Source of the DNA: an uncultured Lachnospiraceae bacterium | GTDB taxonomy: Bacteria > Bacillota > Clostridia > Lachnospirales > Lachnospiraceae | Reading direction: 5' to 3' | Length of the DNA stretch: 34,608 bases | NCBI GenBank assembly: GCA_947630125.1 | Contig: CANRGO010000019.1 | Span: forward strand, 1-34,608 | In this document: one piece after another, positions 1 through 7,187 of the stretch | Layout of the letters: each line of letters starts with the position of its first letter | How positions within the stretch are numbered: position 1 is the stretch's first letter | Translations under genes and position numbers: made by a program | Notes under the pieces: generated by a model | Told to the model about the DNA's origin: nothing | The model's database searches: none | What the model saw: the letters and a program-made list of their open reading frames with translations, nothing else

Positions 1-663
1 ATTGGAGCAAAAACTCAGTATCCAGAAGTTTGTATGGAAATCATCAATTGGCTAGCAACACCTGAAGGAACTTTAACATTTAACTATGGACCAAAAGACC
101 TTTGCTGGTATTATGATGAAGAAGGAAATACCATGTTTACAGAACTTGGTAAAAAAATCAATGCAGATAGAAAATATGTAGTAACAGAAGAAGAAGGTGG
201 TTTATACGCTGGAAACTTTAACGATGGTTCTGCTCAGTACAATAACACTACATGGTCAATAGATGCAACAAACCCAGAATCCAATGGTGAAACCTACAAT
301 AGTAAAATGTGGAAAAGTAATCAATTAGAGCCCAAAAATGATACCGAAGCGGACTGGAGAGCTGTAACTGGTGCAACCATGATTGAAGAATATATGAACA
401 GTAAACCTTATAAAATTGCTCCTGCAACTTCTTACTCAGAATCTTCTAAATCGGATGAATTAAAAGTTGTTTGGAGCCAGGTAACAGAAACCATTAAAAA
501 CTATTCTTGGCAGGCAATTTATGCTACAACAGATGCTGACTTTGATTCTATTGTTGCAGAAATGATTGCAAAAGCAAATGAATATGACTATGCACAATGC
601 GTTGACTGGAGCAAGGGCGAAGCAGCTACCAAACATGCATTGGAATTAGAAGTTACAAAATAA
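1..663 (+). CDS. Sugar ABC transporter solute-binding protein, C-terminal part (start lies before the window)
   Basis: The reading frame is open from base 1 and ends in TAA at 663, leaving about 220 C-terminal residues. The first visible methionine (base 34) is internal, since the frame continues upstream with coding-like sequence. The piece ends like large LplA/YtcQ-type lipoproteins. It has an INWLATPEG segment near the start, as seen where these proteins describe a terminal helix, and late residues WQAIYATTDADFDSIVAEM that parallel the tails of the other two binding proteins here. Such proteins sit outside the membrane as lipoproteins and deliver oligosaccharides to a two-permease ABC importer, whose genes may lie to the left. 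A yesL gene follows after a terminator-like hairpin. The substrate is not readable. Family assignment is fairly sure; the lipoprotein signal cannot be checked because the N-terminus is missing. Confidence 0.85.
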   Translation: MGAKTQYPEVCMEIINWLATPEGTLTFNYGPKDLCWYYDEEGNTMFTELGKKINADRKYVVTEEEGGLYAGNFNDGSAQYNNTTWSIDATNPESNGETYNSKMWKSNQLEPKNDTEADWRAVTGATMIEEYMNSKPYKIAPATSYSESSKSDELKVVWSQVTETIKNYSWQAIYATTDADFDSIVAEMIAKANEYDYAQCVDWSKGEAATKHALELEVTK

Positions 664-700
664 GATACGATTGATTTTTTAGCACAATCAAGTTAAGATT

Positions 701-736
701 AGAAAAAGGCTGCTCCTTTAGGACAGCCTTTTTTAA
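701..736 (+). terminator. Rho-independent terminator after the solute-binding protein gene
   Basis: Left arm AAAAAGGCTG(C)TCCT and right arm AGGACAGCCTTTTTT pair almost fully with one bulged base and a tiny loop, and a run of Ts follows. It lies 40 bp after the stop codon and just before yesL, so yesL is either read through at a lower level or has its own promoter, which I could not identify. Confidence 0.8.
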
Positions 737-768
737 ATCAAAGGTTCAAATTAGAAATGGAGAAAAAC

Positions 769-1386
769 ATGAGTTTTTTTAGTGTAGATGGTCCTTTATA
801 TCGGTTTATTTCAAGATTCTGGGATATGATAAAATTGAATTTTTTATGGTTACTTTGCTCTCTTCCAATTGTTACTATGGGTGCCTCTACGACAGCAGCT
901 TTTTCCATTACCTTAAAAATGGTGGACGAGCAGGAGGGATATATTGCCAAGGATTTCTTCAAAGCTTTTAAATCAAACTTGAAGCAGGGAAGTATGATGG
1001 GAATTTTGTTTTTGATAGCAATCGTTGCCCTCTGGTTAGATTTCCAGTTTTTCAATCTTCTAGATACCAATCCCGTTATTTTTTTAATCATGGGCTTTGT
1101 AGGAATCTTTATTTTTACATTAACCTTCCTGTATGCATTTCCTCTGTTGGCAAGGTATCAAAATTCTATTATTAATACCATGAAAAATTCTTTTGATATT
1201 TCTATCCGATATTTTGTAAGAACCTTACTGTTAATCTTTGTGCTAATTTTTGAAGTTTTGATTTGCATGTGGAATGAATGGACCCTTATTGTGGGTGTTC
1301 TAATTGGACCAGCCTGTATCTTTTTGACTATAAGTGGATTTGCACTTAGGTTTTTTAGGGAGTTGGAAAAAGAGGCTCAAACCTGA
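769..1386 (+). CDS. yesL: YesL family (DUF624) membrane protein
   Basis: A 205-residue integral membrane protein of the DUF624/YesL family. The role of the family is unknown; its genes accompany oligosaccharide ABC transporters and pectin or rhamnogalacturonan genes in Firmicutes. The N-terminus MSFFSVDGPLYRFISRFWDM matches the style of the second YesL in this window (MGLFDIDGKLMKILGRIVEM), followed by a first membrane segment, then the SLPIVTMGAS motif and further hydrophobic segments around residues 80-95, 105-130, 145-165 and 170-190. I prefer the ATG at 769 over the one at 757: GGAG at 759-762 is ideally spaced for 769 and sits inside the codons of the longer reading. It follows a sugar-binding protein gene, which fits the usual context. 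Confidence 0.88.
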   Translation: MSFFSVDGPLYRFISRFWDMIKLNFLWLLCSLPIVTMGASTTAAFSITLKMVDEQEGYIAKDFFKAFKSNLKQGSMMGILFLIAIVALWLDFQFFNLLDTNPVIFLIMGFVGIFIFTLTFLYAFPLLARYQNSIINTMKNSFDISIRYFVRTLLLIFVLIFEVLICMWNEWTLIVGVLIGPACIFLTISGFALRFFRELEKEAQT

Positions 1387-1405
1387 TTGCTTTTTCATTT
1401 ATGAT

Positions 1406-1464
1406 AAGGATGTTTGAAATAAGAAGAGCGTACCATATCACCGAAAACCCGATATCTCTAAAGG
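1406..1464 (-). repeat. Hairpin-repeat unit A1 (59 bp)
   Basis: First of two direct copies starting AAGGATGTTTGAAATAAG; the second begins 77 bp later and differs at one base (G instead of T in the middle of the stem arm). Read on the minus strand it begins CCTTTAG-N6-CGGGTTTTC, the same core as the 62-bp units at 1841-2042. Its partner arm at about 1472-1482 is degraded (GTTGATAGGGTAA), so it no longer forms a perfect hairpin. Confidence 0.85.
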
Positions 1465-1482
1465 ATTGTTGTTGATAGGGTA

Positions 1483-1570
1483 AAGGATGTTTGAAATAAG
1501 AAGAGCTTACCATATCACCGAAAACCCGATATCTCTAAAGGTTTTCTTGTGATATGGTAAGCTCTTCTTA
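1483..1570. repeat. Hairpin-repeat unit A2 with its complementary arm (22-bp perfect stem)
   Basis: Unit A2 occupies 1483-1541. Bases 1497-1518 are exactly complementary to 1549-1570, making a 22-bp stem with a loop of about 30 bases that contains the conserved core (minus strand CCTTTAG-N6-CGGGTTTTC). The right arm ends in TTCTTATTAAAT, so the hairpin lacks a proper U-tract; it could still end or protect transcripts from the yesL side. Confidence 0.85.
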
Positions 1571-1659
1571 TTAAATATACGTTACTATCAAAAAATGTAT
1601 AAAGAGTAGGTTTATCATGTCTTTAGGTTGTTTCTACTGTCATAGAGAATCTCAATTTA

Positions 1660-1793
1660 CGGAAACCTCACAAGCATCAAAAATCTCCAATACGTCAAAA
1701 CTCGTAAGCTTTAAAACCTTCAAGCCGCGGAACCTCACAAGCATCAGAAGCCGTCATTTCGTCAAAACTCGCAAGCCCTAAAACCTTCAAACC
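1660..1793 (-). repeat. Two diverged 67-bp direct repeats of the same family
   Basis: Two copies at about 1660-1726 and 1727-1793 share AACCTCACAAGCATCA, CGTCAAAACTCG and TAAAACCTTCAA with an exact 67-bp period. Against the reverse complement of the 62-bp units they share GCGGAA, CAAGCA-x-CAGAA, TCA-x-AA and CTAAA at matching places, so they look like decayed minus-orientation members of that family. The relation is judged by eye. Confidence 0.7.
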
Positions 1794-1902
1794 GCGGAAA
1801 TCTGACAACAGCAGAACCGCCCACCCTATCATAAAGAATACCTTTAGCGTAAGCGGGTTTCTGATGATAGGGTGGGCGGTTCTGCTGCTTGCGACCTTCC
1901 GC
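1794..1902. repeat. 109-bp imperfect palindrome with a 24-bp perfect stem
   Basis: Bases 1809-1832 are exactly complementary to 1864-1887. The outer parts, GCGGAAATCTGACAA on the left and CTTGCGACCTTCCGC on the right, extend the stem imperfectly to 1794/1902. The 31-base loop holds CCTTTAGCGTAAGCGGGTTT, the conserved core. The stem is GC-rich, unlike the surrounding DNA. Confidence 0.9.
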
Positions 1903-2042
1903 GCTGCTAACCTTTAGCGAAAGCGGGTTTCTGATGATAGGGTGGGCGGTTCTGTTGTATGCGATTTTCCGCACTAGAATCCTTTAGCGTAAGCGGGTTT
2001 CTGATGATAGGGTGGGCGGTTCTGCTGCTTGCGACCTTCCGC
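1841..2042 (+). repeat. Three tandem 62-bp units separated by 8-bp spacers (70-bp period)
   Basis: Units start CCTTTAGCG(T/A)AAGCGGGTTT at 1841, 1911 and 1981 and end TTCCGC at 1902, 1972 and 2042. Spacers are GCTGCTAA and ACTAGAAT. Units 1 and 3 are identical; unit 2 differs at six positions, mostly in its last 20 bases. Each unit carries a copy of the right hairpin arm, but only one left arm (1809-1832) exists. The third unit stops 12 bp from the end of the response regulator gene. Confidence 0.92.
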
Positions 2043-2054
2043 TATTGCAAGTTG

Positions 2055-3617
2055 TTAGTCTTCGTCGAGTTCCAACTGCTTACGGTATTCTGCGGGACTT
2101 TCGCCCACATACTTTTTAAATTTTTTGTGGAAGTAGTCTACGTTCTTATAGCCAACTTGTTCAGCGATTTCATATACTTTTAGTTTGTTTTCTTTTAAAA
2201 GTTCTTTAGAGAAGTTGATTCGAACATGATCTACGTAAGAATTAAAACTTTCTCCAACGGTTTTATTAAAGATTTTGCCAAGATAAGCACTATTGTAACC
2301 AAACAGTGGAGCGATGGTCTCCAGCTTTAAATTGCTTGTATAATTGTGATCGATGTAGTAAATAATATCATCTAACACGCTGTCTCTAGAAGAATTTCCA
2401 ATGGAACTGATTATCATGTCAAATTGCTCTGAGAAGAACAAGATAATTTCATAGAGATAATTTTTTTGATGGATGGTTTCAATCACGACTGCATTACTTG
2501 GAAAATTGATATTCATGGTGCTGTATATATGTCCTATTTTATCCTTTATCTGAAGATATAAGTCAGCAAGAAAAAGTTTAATGGATTCAAGGTCTTCCTT
2601 TACATGGTAAAGATACTGTTCCAAATGATATAAGATTTCTGCAACTTTTTTACGATTAAAACTTTGCAGATAATCCACTAATTGATCACAGTAGTCACGG
2701 ATCATGTCATCTCCGATTTCCTTCGTTTTTTCTTCCAGATTCGGAAGATCTTCGTAGCCTAAGGTATGCTGCCCCTGATCACAGAAAAAACGACGGGACA
2801 TTAATCTTAACGCATCTTCATAGGAAAAATGTACATCAAAGAGATTATCTACTGGGCGGCCATAACATATAAATAAACTGTCAAGGGGGCTGCCTTTTTG
2901 AATACGGTCATCATAGTGTCTTAAAAATTCATTGAATTTTCCAAGGGCAAAGGAACCTTTGAGTAAAATCACATGTTTTTCTGCGATTTTAAAGGTTTCA
3001 AAACTATGGTTTCCCTGATTGGTTACTTTTAATAAGTCGGAAAAATTATAAAGTAAATCTGACTGTCCAAGGGCAAAATTTTCATACAAAACAATTTGGT
3101 AATGATCAGCCTCAATATTCATGTCTGTAAAATCCAAATTTGCGATATCAGGTGAATTGGTTACCAGATCAAAAAGAATAACATTTTTTGCTTTGCTTCT
3201 GTATTGACGGATATTACTAAAATCAGCCTGCTCTTTTAAAATAGAGTTTCGGACAGTATCAATGGCATGAAAGAGTTCATCCTCATCAATCGGCTTGGTT
3301 AAATAAAAATCCACTCCATATTTGATGGCTTCCTGAGCATATTTAAAATCGGAATAGCCACTTAAAATAACAAATTTTCCTTTGTACTTTTTCTCTCTTG
3401 CAGCTTTTACAATTTCAAGACCATGCATTTTGGGCATACGAATATCTAATAAAACCAGACTTGGTTTTAAAGTAAGGATAGCCTGTAAAGTGTCTTCCCC
3501 ATTGGCTGCTTCTCCACATATTTCAAATCCTAAGGATTCCCAATCTAAAATACACTTTAATCCATCTCTTATAATGGATTCATCATCTGCAATAAAAACG
3601 GTTCCGATTTTTTTCAT
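2055..3617 (-). CDS. yesN: YesN-type response regulator, AraC family
   Basis: A 520-residue cytoplasmic transcription regulator. Residues 1-120 form a receiver domain: acidic pocket D11/D12, phospho-acceptor D58 in LVLLDIRMP, and K108 in YLTKP. A long YesN-type linker follows, and the last 100 residues hold two AraC helix-turn-helix motifs (YNSAYLGKIFNKTVGESFN and VGYKNVDYFHKKFKKYVGES). A GTG frame extension to 3662 exists but has no ribosome site; the ATG at 3617 opens MKKIGTVFIADDE at the normal receiver start. It is the last gene of the lipoprotein-GH42-GH29 operon, so it probably controls these genes in response to a sugar sensed by a YesM-type histidine kinase. No kinase gene is in the window, and the partner must lie elsewhere. 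Confidence 0.9.
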   Translation of the reverse strand: MKKIGTVFIADDESIIRDGLKCILDWESLGFEICGEAANGEDTLQAILTLKPSLVLLDIRMPKMHGLEIVKAAREKKYKGKFVILSGYSDFKYAQEAIKYGVDFYLTKPIDEDELFHAIDTVRNSILKEQADFSNIRQYRSKAKNVILFDLVTNSPDIANLDFTDMNIEADHYQIVLYENFALGQSDLLYNFSDLLKVTNQGNHSFETFKIAEKHVILLKGSFALGKFNEFLRHYDDRIQKGSPLDSLFICYGRPVDNLFDVHFSYEDALRLMSRRFFCDQGQHTLGYEDLPNLEEKTKEIGDDMIRDYCDQLVDYLQSFNRKKVAEILYHLEQYLYHVKEDLESIKLFLADLYLQIKDKIGHIYSTMNINFPSNAVVIETIHQKNYLYEIILFFSEQFDMIISSIGNSSRDSVLDDIIYYIDHNYTSNLKLETIAPLFGYNSAYLGKIFNKTVGESFNSYVDHVRINFSKELLKENKLKVYEIAEQVGYKNVDYFHKKFKKYVGESPAEYRKQLELDED

Positions 3618-3670
3618 GTTCAATACCTGCTTTGCACAAATTTTCTTTTCTTTAGTATACACGAAAAATC

Positions 3671-5146
3671 TTAATTTGTGTGTATTTTTATTACCACGGG
3701 CATGTTACTTTTTACCGTTGTTGTGGTAAACTTGAGTGCTTCTTTGTCTTTTGTAAATTGAATTTTTTCATTGAAGCCCAAAATTTCTACATCCTTAATA
3801 ATTCCATGAAAACGAGGTTTGTTTTGATCAGCACTGTCGGATAAAGCTTCAATTGCAATTCTTCCGTGTTCAGGATAGTGTAAACAGATGGCATAAATAC
3901 ATCCATTGCCGGCAGTAAAACGAAAATCCTTTTCTGTATAACTTTTGTCACTTCCATCCTGAAATTGTCCTTCTATTTCTTTGGTTGGACCTTCTTCAGA
4001 GAGACGCCAAGGTTTACTTTCATAGATTGCTTCTTTATTAATGTTCATCCAGGAAGCCAAATCCTTTAGAATAGCAGTATCCCCTTCTGGAATAGTTCCG
4101 TCTGCTTTCGGACCAATATTTAAAAGTAAATTTCCATTCTTACTTACCACATCAACTAAGTAACAGATGATTTCATAACTACTTTTATAATGAAGGGAAG
4201 TGGTATAACACCAGGAATTGTGTGCCACCGCAGTATCTGTTTGCCAACAATAAGGTTTTGCTTCTGCAAATTTACCTCTTTCAATATCCACAATACCACT
4301 GCCAAAGGCCATGGCATCATGTTTATAACAGATAGCTGTTGGACTATTCCACTCCACACCTTTGTTATAGTAAAATGCAGCGATTTTCTGTAAGTAAGGT
4401 TTAAAACCTTCATGCTGAACCCACCAGTCAAAGTATAAAATCTTTGGTTGATAAGCCTCAATGAGTTCACAGGTTCTTAGGAGCCAATCCTCAAGAAAGT
4501 CTTCGGGAGGATAAGGAACCGCGAAAATATCCTGATGATTTGGTTGCTCTTTTAAGGAAGGCCAATAAAGATCATAGGGTTCTATGGGATCTTTGATATC
4601 ACTATCAAATTCTTTTCCAATTCCCATAAACCAATAATGTTCAGCCCGATGAGTAGAAGCAGCAAACACAAGTCCTTCCTTTTCAATCGCAGTTTTTAAT
4701 TCTCCTAAAATATCACGACATGGACCCATTTGAGCACTATTCCATCTGGAAAGTTTGCTATCATACATTTGAAAACCATCATGGTGTTCGGCAACGGGAA
4801 CAATGTATTTTGCACCAGCCTCTTTAAAAAGAGATACCCAAGAATCGGCATTAAATTTTTCGGCCTGAAAAAGAGGAATAAAATCTTTATAACCAAATTT
4901 ATTGTGATTTCCATAAGTTTTTATATGATATTCATATTCAGGGGAACCCTGAACGTACATGTTTCTAGAGTACCATTCATTATGAAAAGCAGGTACACTA
5001 AACAATCCCCAGTGTATAAAAATACCAAACTTTGCCTTATGAAACCAAGATGGAATCTGAAATGAGGTTAGGCTTTCCCAGTTATCTTGATAGGGACCTT
5101 TTTCGATTGTTTGCTCTATGTGTTTTTTTAACTCTTCTCGTATCAT
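3671..5146 (-). CDS. Alpha-L-fucosidase, GH29
   Basis: A 491-residue GH29 enzyme that removes terminal alpha-L-fucose with retention. Family signatures are clear: FGIFIHWG at 40-47, AEHHDGF at 119-125, the nucleophile D240 in ILYFDWW, and NGNLLLNIGPKADG near 337-350. A beta-sandwich-like C-terminal part follows from about 385. There is no signal peptide, so it should act in the cytoplasm on imported oligosaccharides. It begins 11 bp after the GH42 stop codon, with AGGAG upstream (minus strand), and is followed by the yesN regulator. With GH42 it could strip Fuc-Gal units such as those of xyloglucan, host glycans or milk oligosaccharides; the linkage cannot be told. The acid/base residue is not reliably placed by eye in this family. 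Confidence 0.93.
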   Translation of the reverse strand: MIREELKKHIEQTIEKGPYQDNWESLTSFQIPSWFHKAKFGIFIHWGLFSVPAFHNEWYSRNMYVQGSPEYEYHIKTYGNHNKFGYKDFIPLFQAEKFNADSWVSLFKEAGAKYIVPVAEHHDGFQMYDSKLSRWNSAQMGPCRDILGELKTAIEKEGLVFAASTHRAEHYWFMGIGKEFDSDIKDPIEPYDLYWPSLKEQPNHQDIFAVPYPPEDFLEDWLLRTCELIEAYQPKILYFDWWVQHEGFKPYLQKIAAFYYNKGVEWNSPTAICYKHDAMAFGSGIVDIERGKFAEAKPYCWQTDTAVAHNSWCYTTSLHYKSSYEIICYLVDVVSKNGNLLLNIGPKADGTIPEGDTAILKDLASWMNINKEAIYESKPWRLSEEGPTKEIEGQFQDGSDKSYTEKDFRFTAGNGCIYAICLHYPEHGRIAIEALSDSADQNKPRFHGIIKDVEILGFNEKIQFTKDKEALKFTTTTVKSNMPVVIKIHTN

Positions 5147-5157
5147 GTAAGATCTCC

Positions 5158-7170
5158 TTACAGTTGTATAATTTTTACGTCTTTTGTCTTCAATAGAAAA
5201 GCGGTATTTTTATTTATGTTGTCACCAGTTAATAATTCCACACCGTTTTCTTCAAGAGTAATCATGGCATCTTCTGGGTTGTGATTGAGTAAAAATAAAA
5301 AGCATCCATTTTCATTATAACGTTTAGTAGCTTCTACACCGGCTGGTACATCAACTACTGGTTTTATATGTTTTTCATTTAAAAGTTCGGACAAGAATTT
5401 CTGATAAAAAGAGTCATCCGATTGGGTTGCAACATAGTATGCAAGCCCTTCTCCAAATTGATTTCTTGTAAGAACAGGCATTCCAGCATAGAAATCCTGT
5501 TCATAAACACTAAGAACCTGAGCACGTTCAGCATGGAGTAAATCACAAATAAGACTAGAAGAAAAGGTTTGATTCTGGTAAACGAAAGAATTATTGGTAC
5601 CATTTGGAAGTGCATCCAATTCCTCTACCCAAATGCCCAGAATATCTCGTAATTTTCCTGGATAACCACCAGTTGTTACCAAATCAGTTTCATTTACATA
5701 GCCACTAAAAAATGTGGTAACAAAAGTTCCGCCATTCTTAACAAAGGATCTAATTTTCTCATCAAGGCCTTCTTTTACCATATACAGAACAGGTGCAATA
5801 ATCAGATCATAGTCTGTAAAAGAATCCTTTTCGGAAACGATATCCACGGAAATATTCATGGTATTTAAAGCTTGGTAATAGGCAAGAAGCTGGTCATAAT
5901 ATTTTAGGTTTACACTTGGTCCAGCAGAATATTCGATGGCCCACCAATTTTCCCAATCGAAGTAGATTGCCACTTTTGATTGATGCCTTGCACCTAGGGT
6001 TTTACTACCTAAAATTTGCAATTCTTCACCTAACTTCGCAAGTTCACGAAAGACACGCGTATCTTCTGTTCCAACATGATCAATCACAGCCCCATGATAT
6101 TTTTCACAGGCACCGATACTTCTTCTCATTTGAAAAAACATAATGGTATCTGCACCATGAGCAACAGCTTGGTAACTCCAAAGTCTCATAACTCCTGGAC
6201 GTTTTAGCGAATTATAAGGAAGCCAGTTGGTTACACTGGGAGTTTGTTCCATAAGAGCAAATGGTTTCCCTTGTTTTAGACCACGCATTAATTCATGCTT
6301 CATTGCAGTAGAACAATATAGTTCATCGTTGCTTGGATAGTTATCCCAGGAAATAAAATCCATTTCATCAGCCCATTTGAAATAATCCAGGGGTTTGTAG
6401 AAGCCCATAAGATTTGTGGTGATTGGAATAGAAGGAGTTATGTTTTTTAAAACTGCGGCTTCTAACTTGTAGCAGTCCAAAATACTTTCGGACATGAATT
6501 TTTTATAATCAAGAGAAATTCCTTGAAAGTTTGTGCGATTTTCTTCAAAATGCTCACTTAATAAATTAGGAGCAACAATATCATCAAAATCATAAAAGGT
6601 ATGGCTCCAGAAAGAAGTATTCCATGCTTGATTCACTTTTTCAATACTACCATATCGCTTTTCTAACCAGGTGCGAAAGGCTTTTTCACAGTTTTCACAA
6701 TAGCACTCTCCACCATATTCATTGGAAATATGCCAGGCTACAATGTTATCTAAATGTCCATATCGTTCTCCAATTTTTTCTGCAAGTCTCGTAGAATAGG
6801 TTCGATAAATGGAACTATTTGGACAGGAGTTATGCCTGCTTCCAAATTTGCGTTTCATTCCAGAGAATTCAGTACGAAGGATTTCAGGATATTTACGTGC
6901 CATCCAGGCTGGATGGGCAGCAGTAGAGGTCGCCATACAAACCTTAAGATTATGTGCTTGAACCAGTTCCATGATTTGATCCAATTTATCAAATTGGTAG
7001 GTATCTTCATCTGGTTGTAACATGGCCCAGTTAAATACATTTAAGGTTACTACATCGATTCCTGCTAGTTGAAACATACGCATATCTTCTTCCCAGATTT
7101 CAGCAGGCCATTGTTCTGGATTGTAATCTCCGCCATATAGAATTTTTTTAATAGATGGATGTTCGATCAT
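5158..7170 (-). CDS. Beta-galactosidase, GH42
   Basis: A 670-residue retaining GH42 enzyme. The TIM barrel opens with LYGGDYNPEQWP. The acid/base is E151 in WHISNEYGGECYC and the nucleophile E309 in FALMEQTPSVTNW. The family's structural zinc site looks complete, with C116, C156, C158 and C161. The GH42 trimerisation domain (from about 395) and a small beta domain at the C-terminus complete a normal length. There is no signal peptide, so cytoplasmic action on imported galactosides is expected. It lies between the binding-protein gene (17-bp gap) and GH29 (11-bp gap) in one operon. Alternative specificities in GH42 include beta-1,3/1,4/1,6-galactosides and alpha-L-arabinopyranosides. Confidence 0.95.
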   Translation of the reverse strand: MIEHPSIKKILYGGDYNPEQWPAEIWEEDMRMFQLAGIDVVTLNVFNWAMLQPDEDTYQFDKLDQIMELVQAHNLKVCMATSTAAHPAWMARKYPEILRTEFSGMKRKFGSRHNSCPNSSIYRTYSTRLAEKIGERYGHLDNIVAWHISNEYGGECYCENCEKAFRTWLEKRYGSIEKVNQAWNTSFWSHTFYDFDDIVAPNLLSEHFEENRTNFQGISLDYKKFMSESILDCYKLEAAVLKNITPSIPITTNLMGFYKPLDYFKWADEMDFISWDNYPSNDELYCSTAMKHELMRGLKQGKPFALMEQTPSVTNWLPYNSLKRPGVMRLWSYQAVAHGADTIMFFQMRRSIGACEKYHGAVIDHVGTEDTRVFRELAKLGEELQILGSKTLGARHQSKVAIYFDWENWWAIEYSAGPSVNLKYYDQLLAYYQALNTMNISVDIVSEKDSFTDYDLIIAPVLYMVKEGLDEKIRSFVKNGGTFVTTFFSGYVNETDLVTTGGYPGKLRDILGIWVEELDALPNGTNNSFVYQNQTFSSSLICDLLHAERAQVLSVYEQDFYAGMPVLTRNQFGEGLAYYVATQSDDSFYQKFLSELLNEKHIKPVVDVPAGVEATKRYNENGCFLFLLNHNPEDAMITLEENGVELLTGDNINKNTAFLLKTKDVKIIQL

Positions 7171-7187
7171 ATAATTTAAGTTCTCCT

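Larger units (their letters stand above)
1387..2054. other. Gene-free interval between convergent yesL and yesN genes, filled with repeats
   Basis: About 670 bp without a credible gene; the short open frames here consist of repeat sequence. It holds the A units (1406-1570), two diverged units (1660-1793), a left hairpin arm (1794-1832) and three tandem units (1841-2042). Only about 1571-1659 shows no repeat. The flanking genes converge, so this is the 3' end zone of both transcripts, a place where REP/BIME-like elements are typical in other bacteria. Confidence 0.85.

Noticed and set aside
1841-2042. CRISPR-like array of three regular repeats
   Set aside because: Repeats are 62 bp and spacers only 8 bp, units can form long hairpins with an inverted arm, and no cas genes are near. 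Not a CRISPR array.
1762-2183. Short open frames of 70-74 codons on both strands inside the repeat array
   Set aside because: They consist of repeat sequence, one runs into the response regulator gene antisense, and none has a ribosome site. Not genes.
3617-3662. N-terminal extension of the response regulator from a GTG codon
   Set aside because: No ribosome site, and receiver domains begin at the MKKIGTVFIADDE position.
5148-5163. TGTAAG-N5-CTTACA near the GH29 start, similar to the LacI operators
   Set aside because: Half-site spacing differs (five bases instead of two), and the centre is the GH29 ribosome binding site. Most likely chance.
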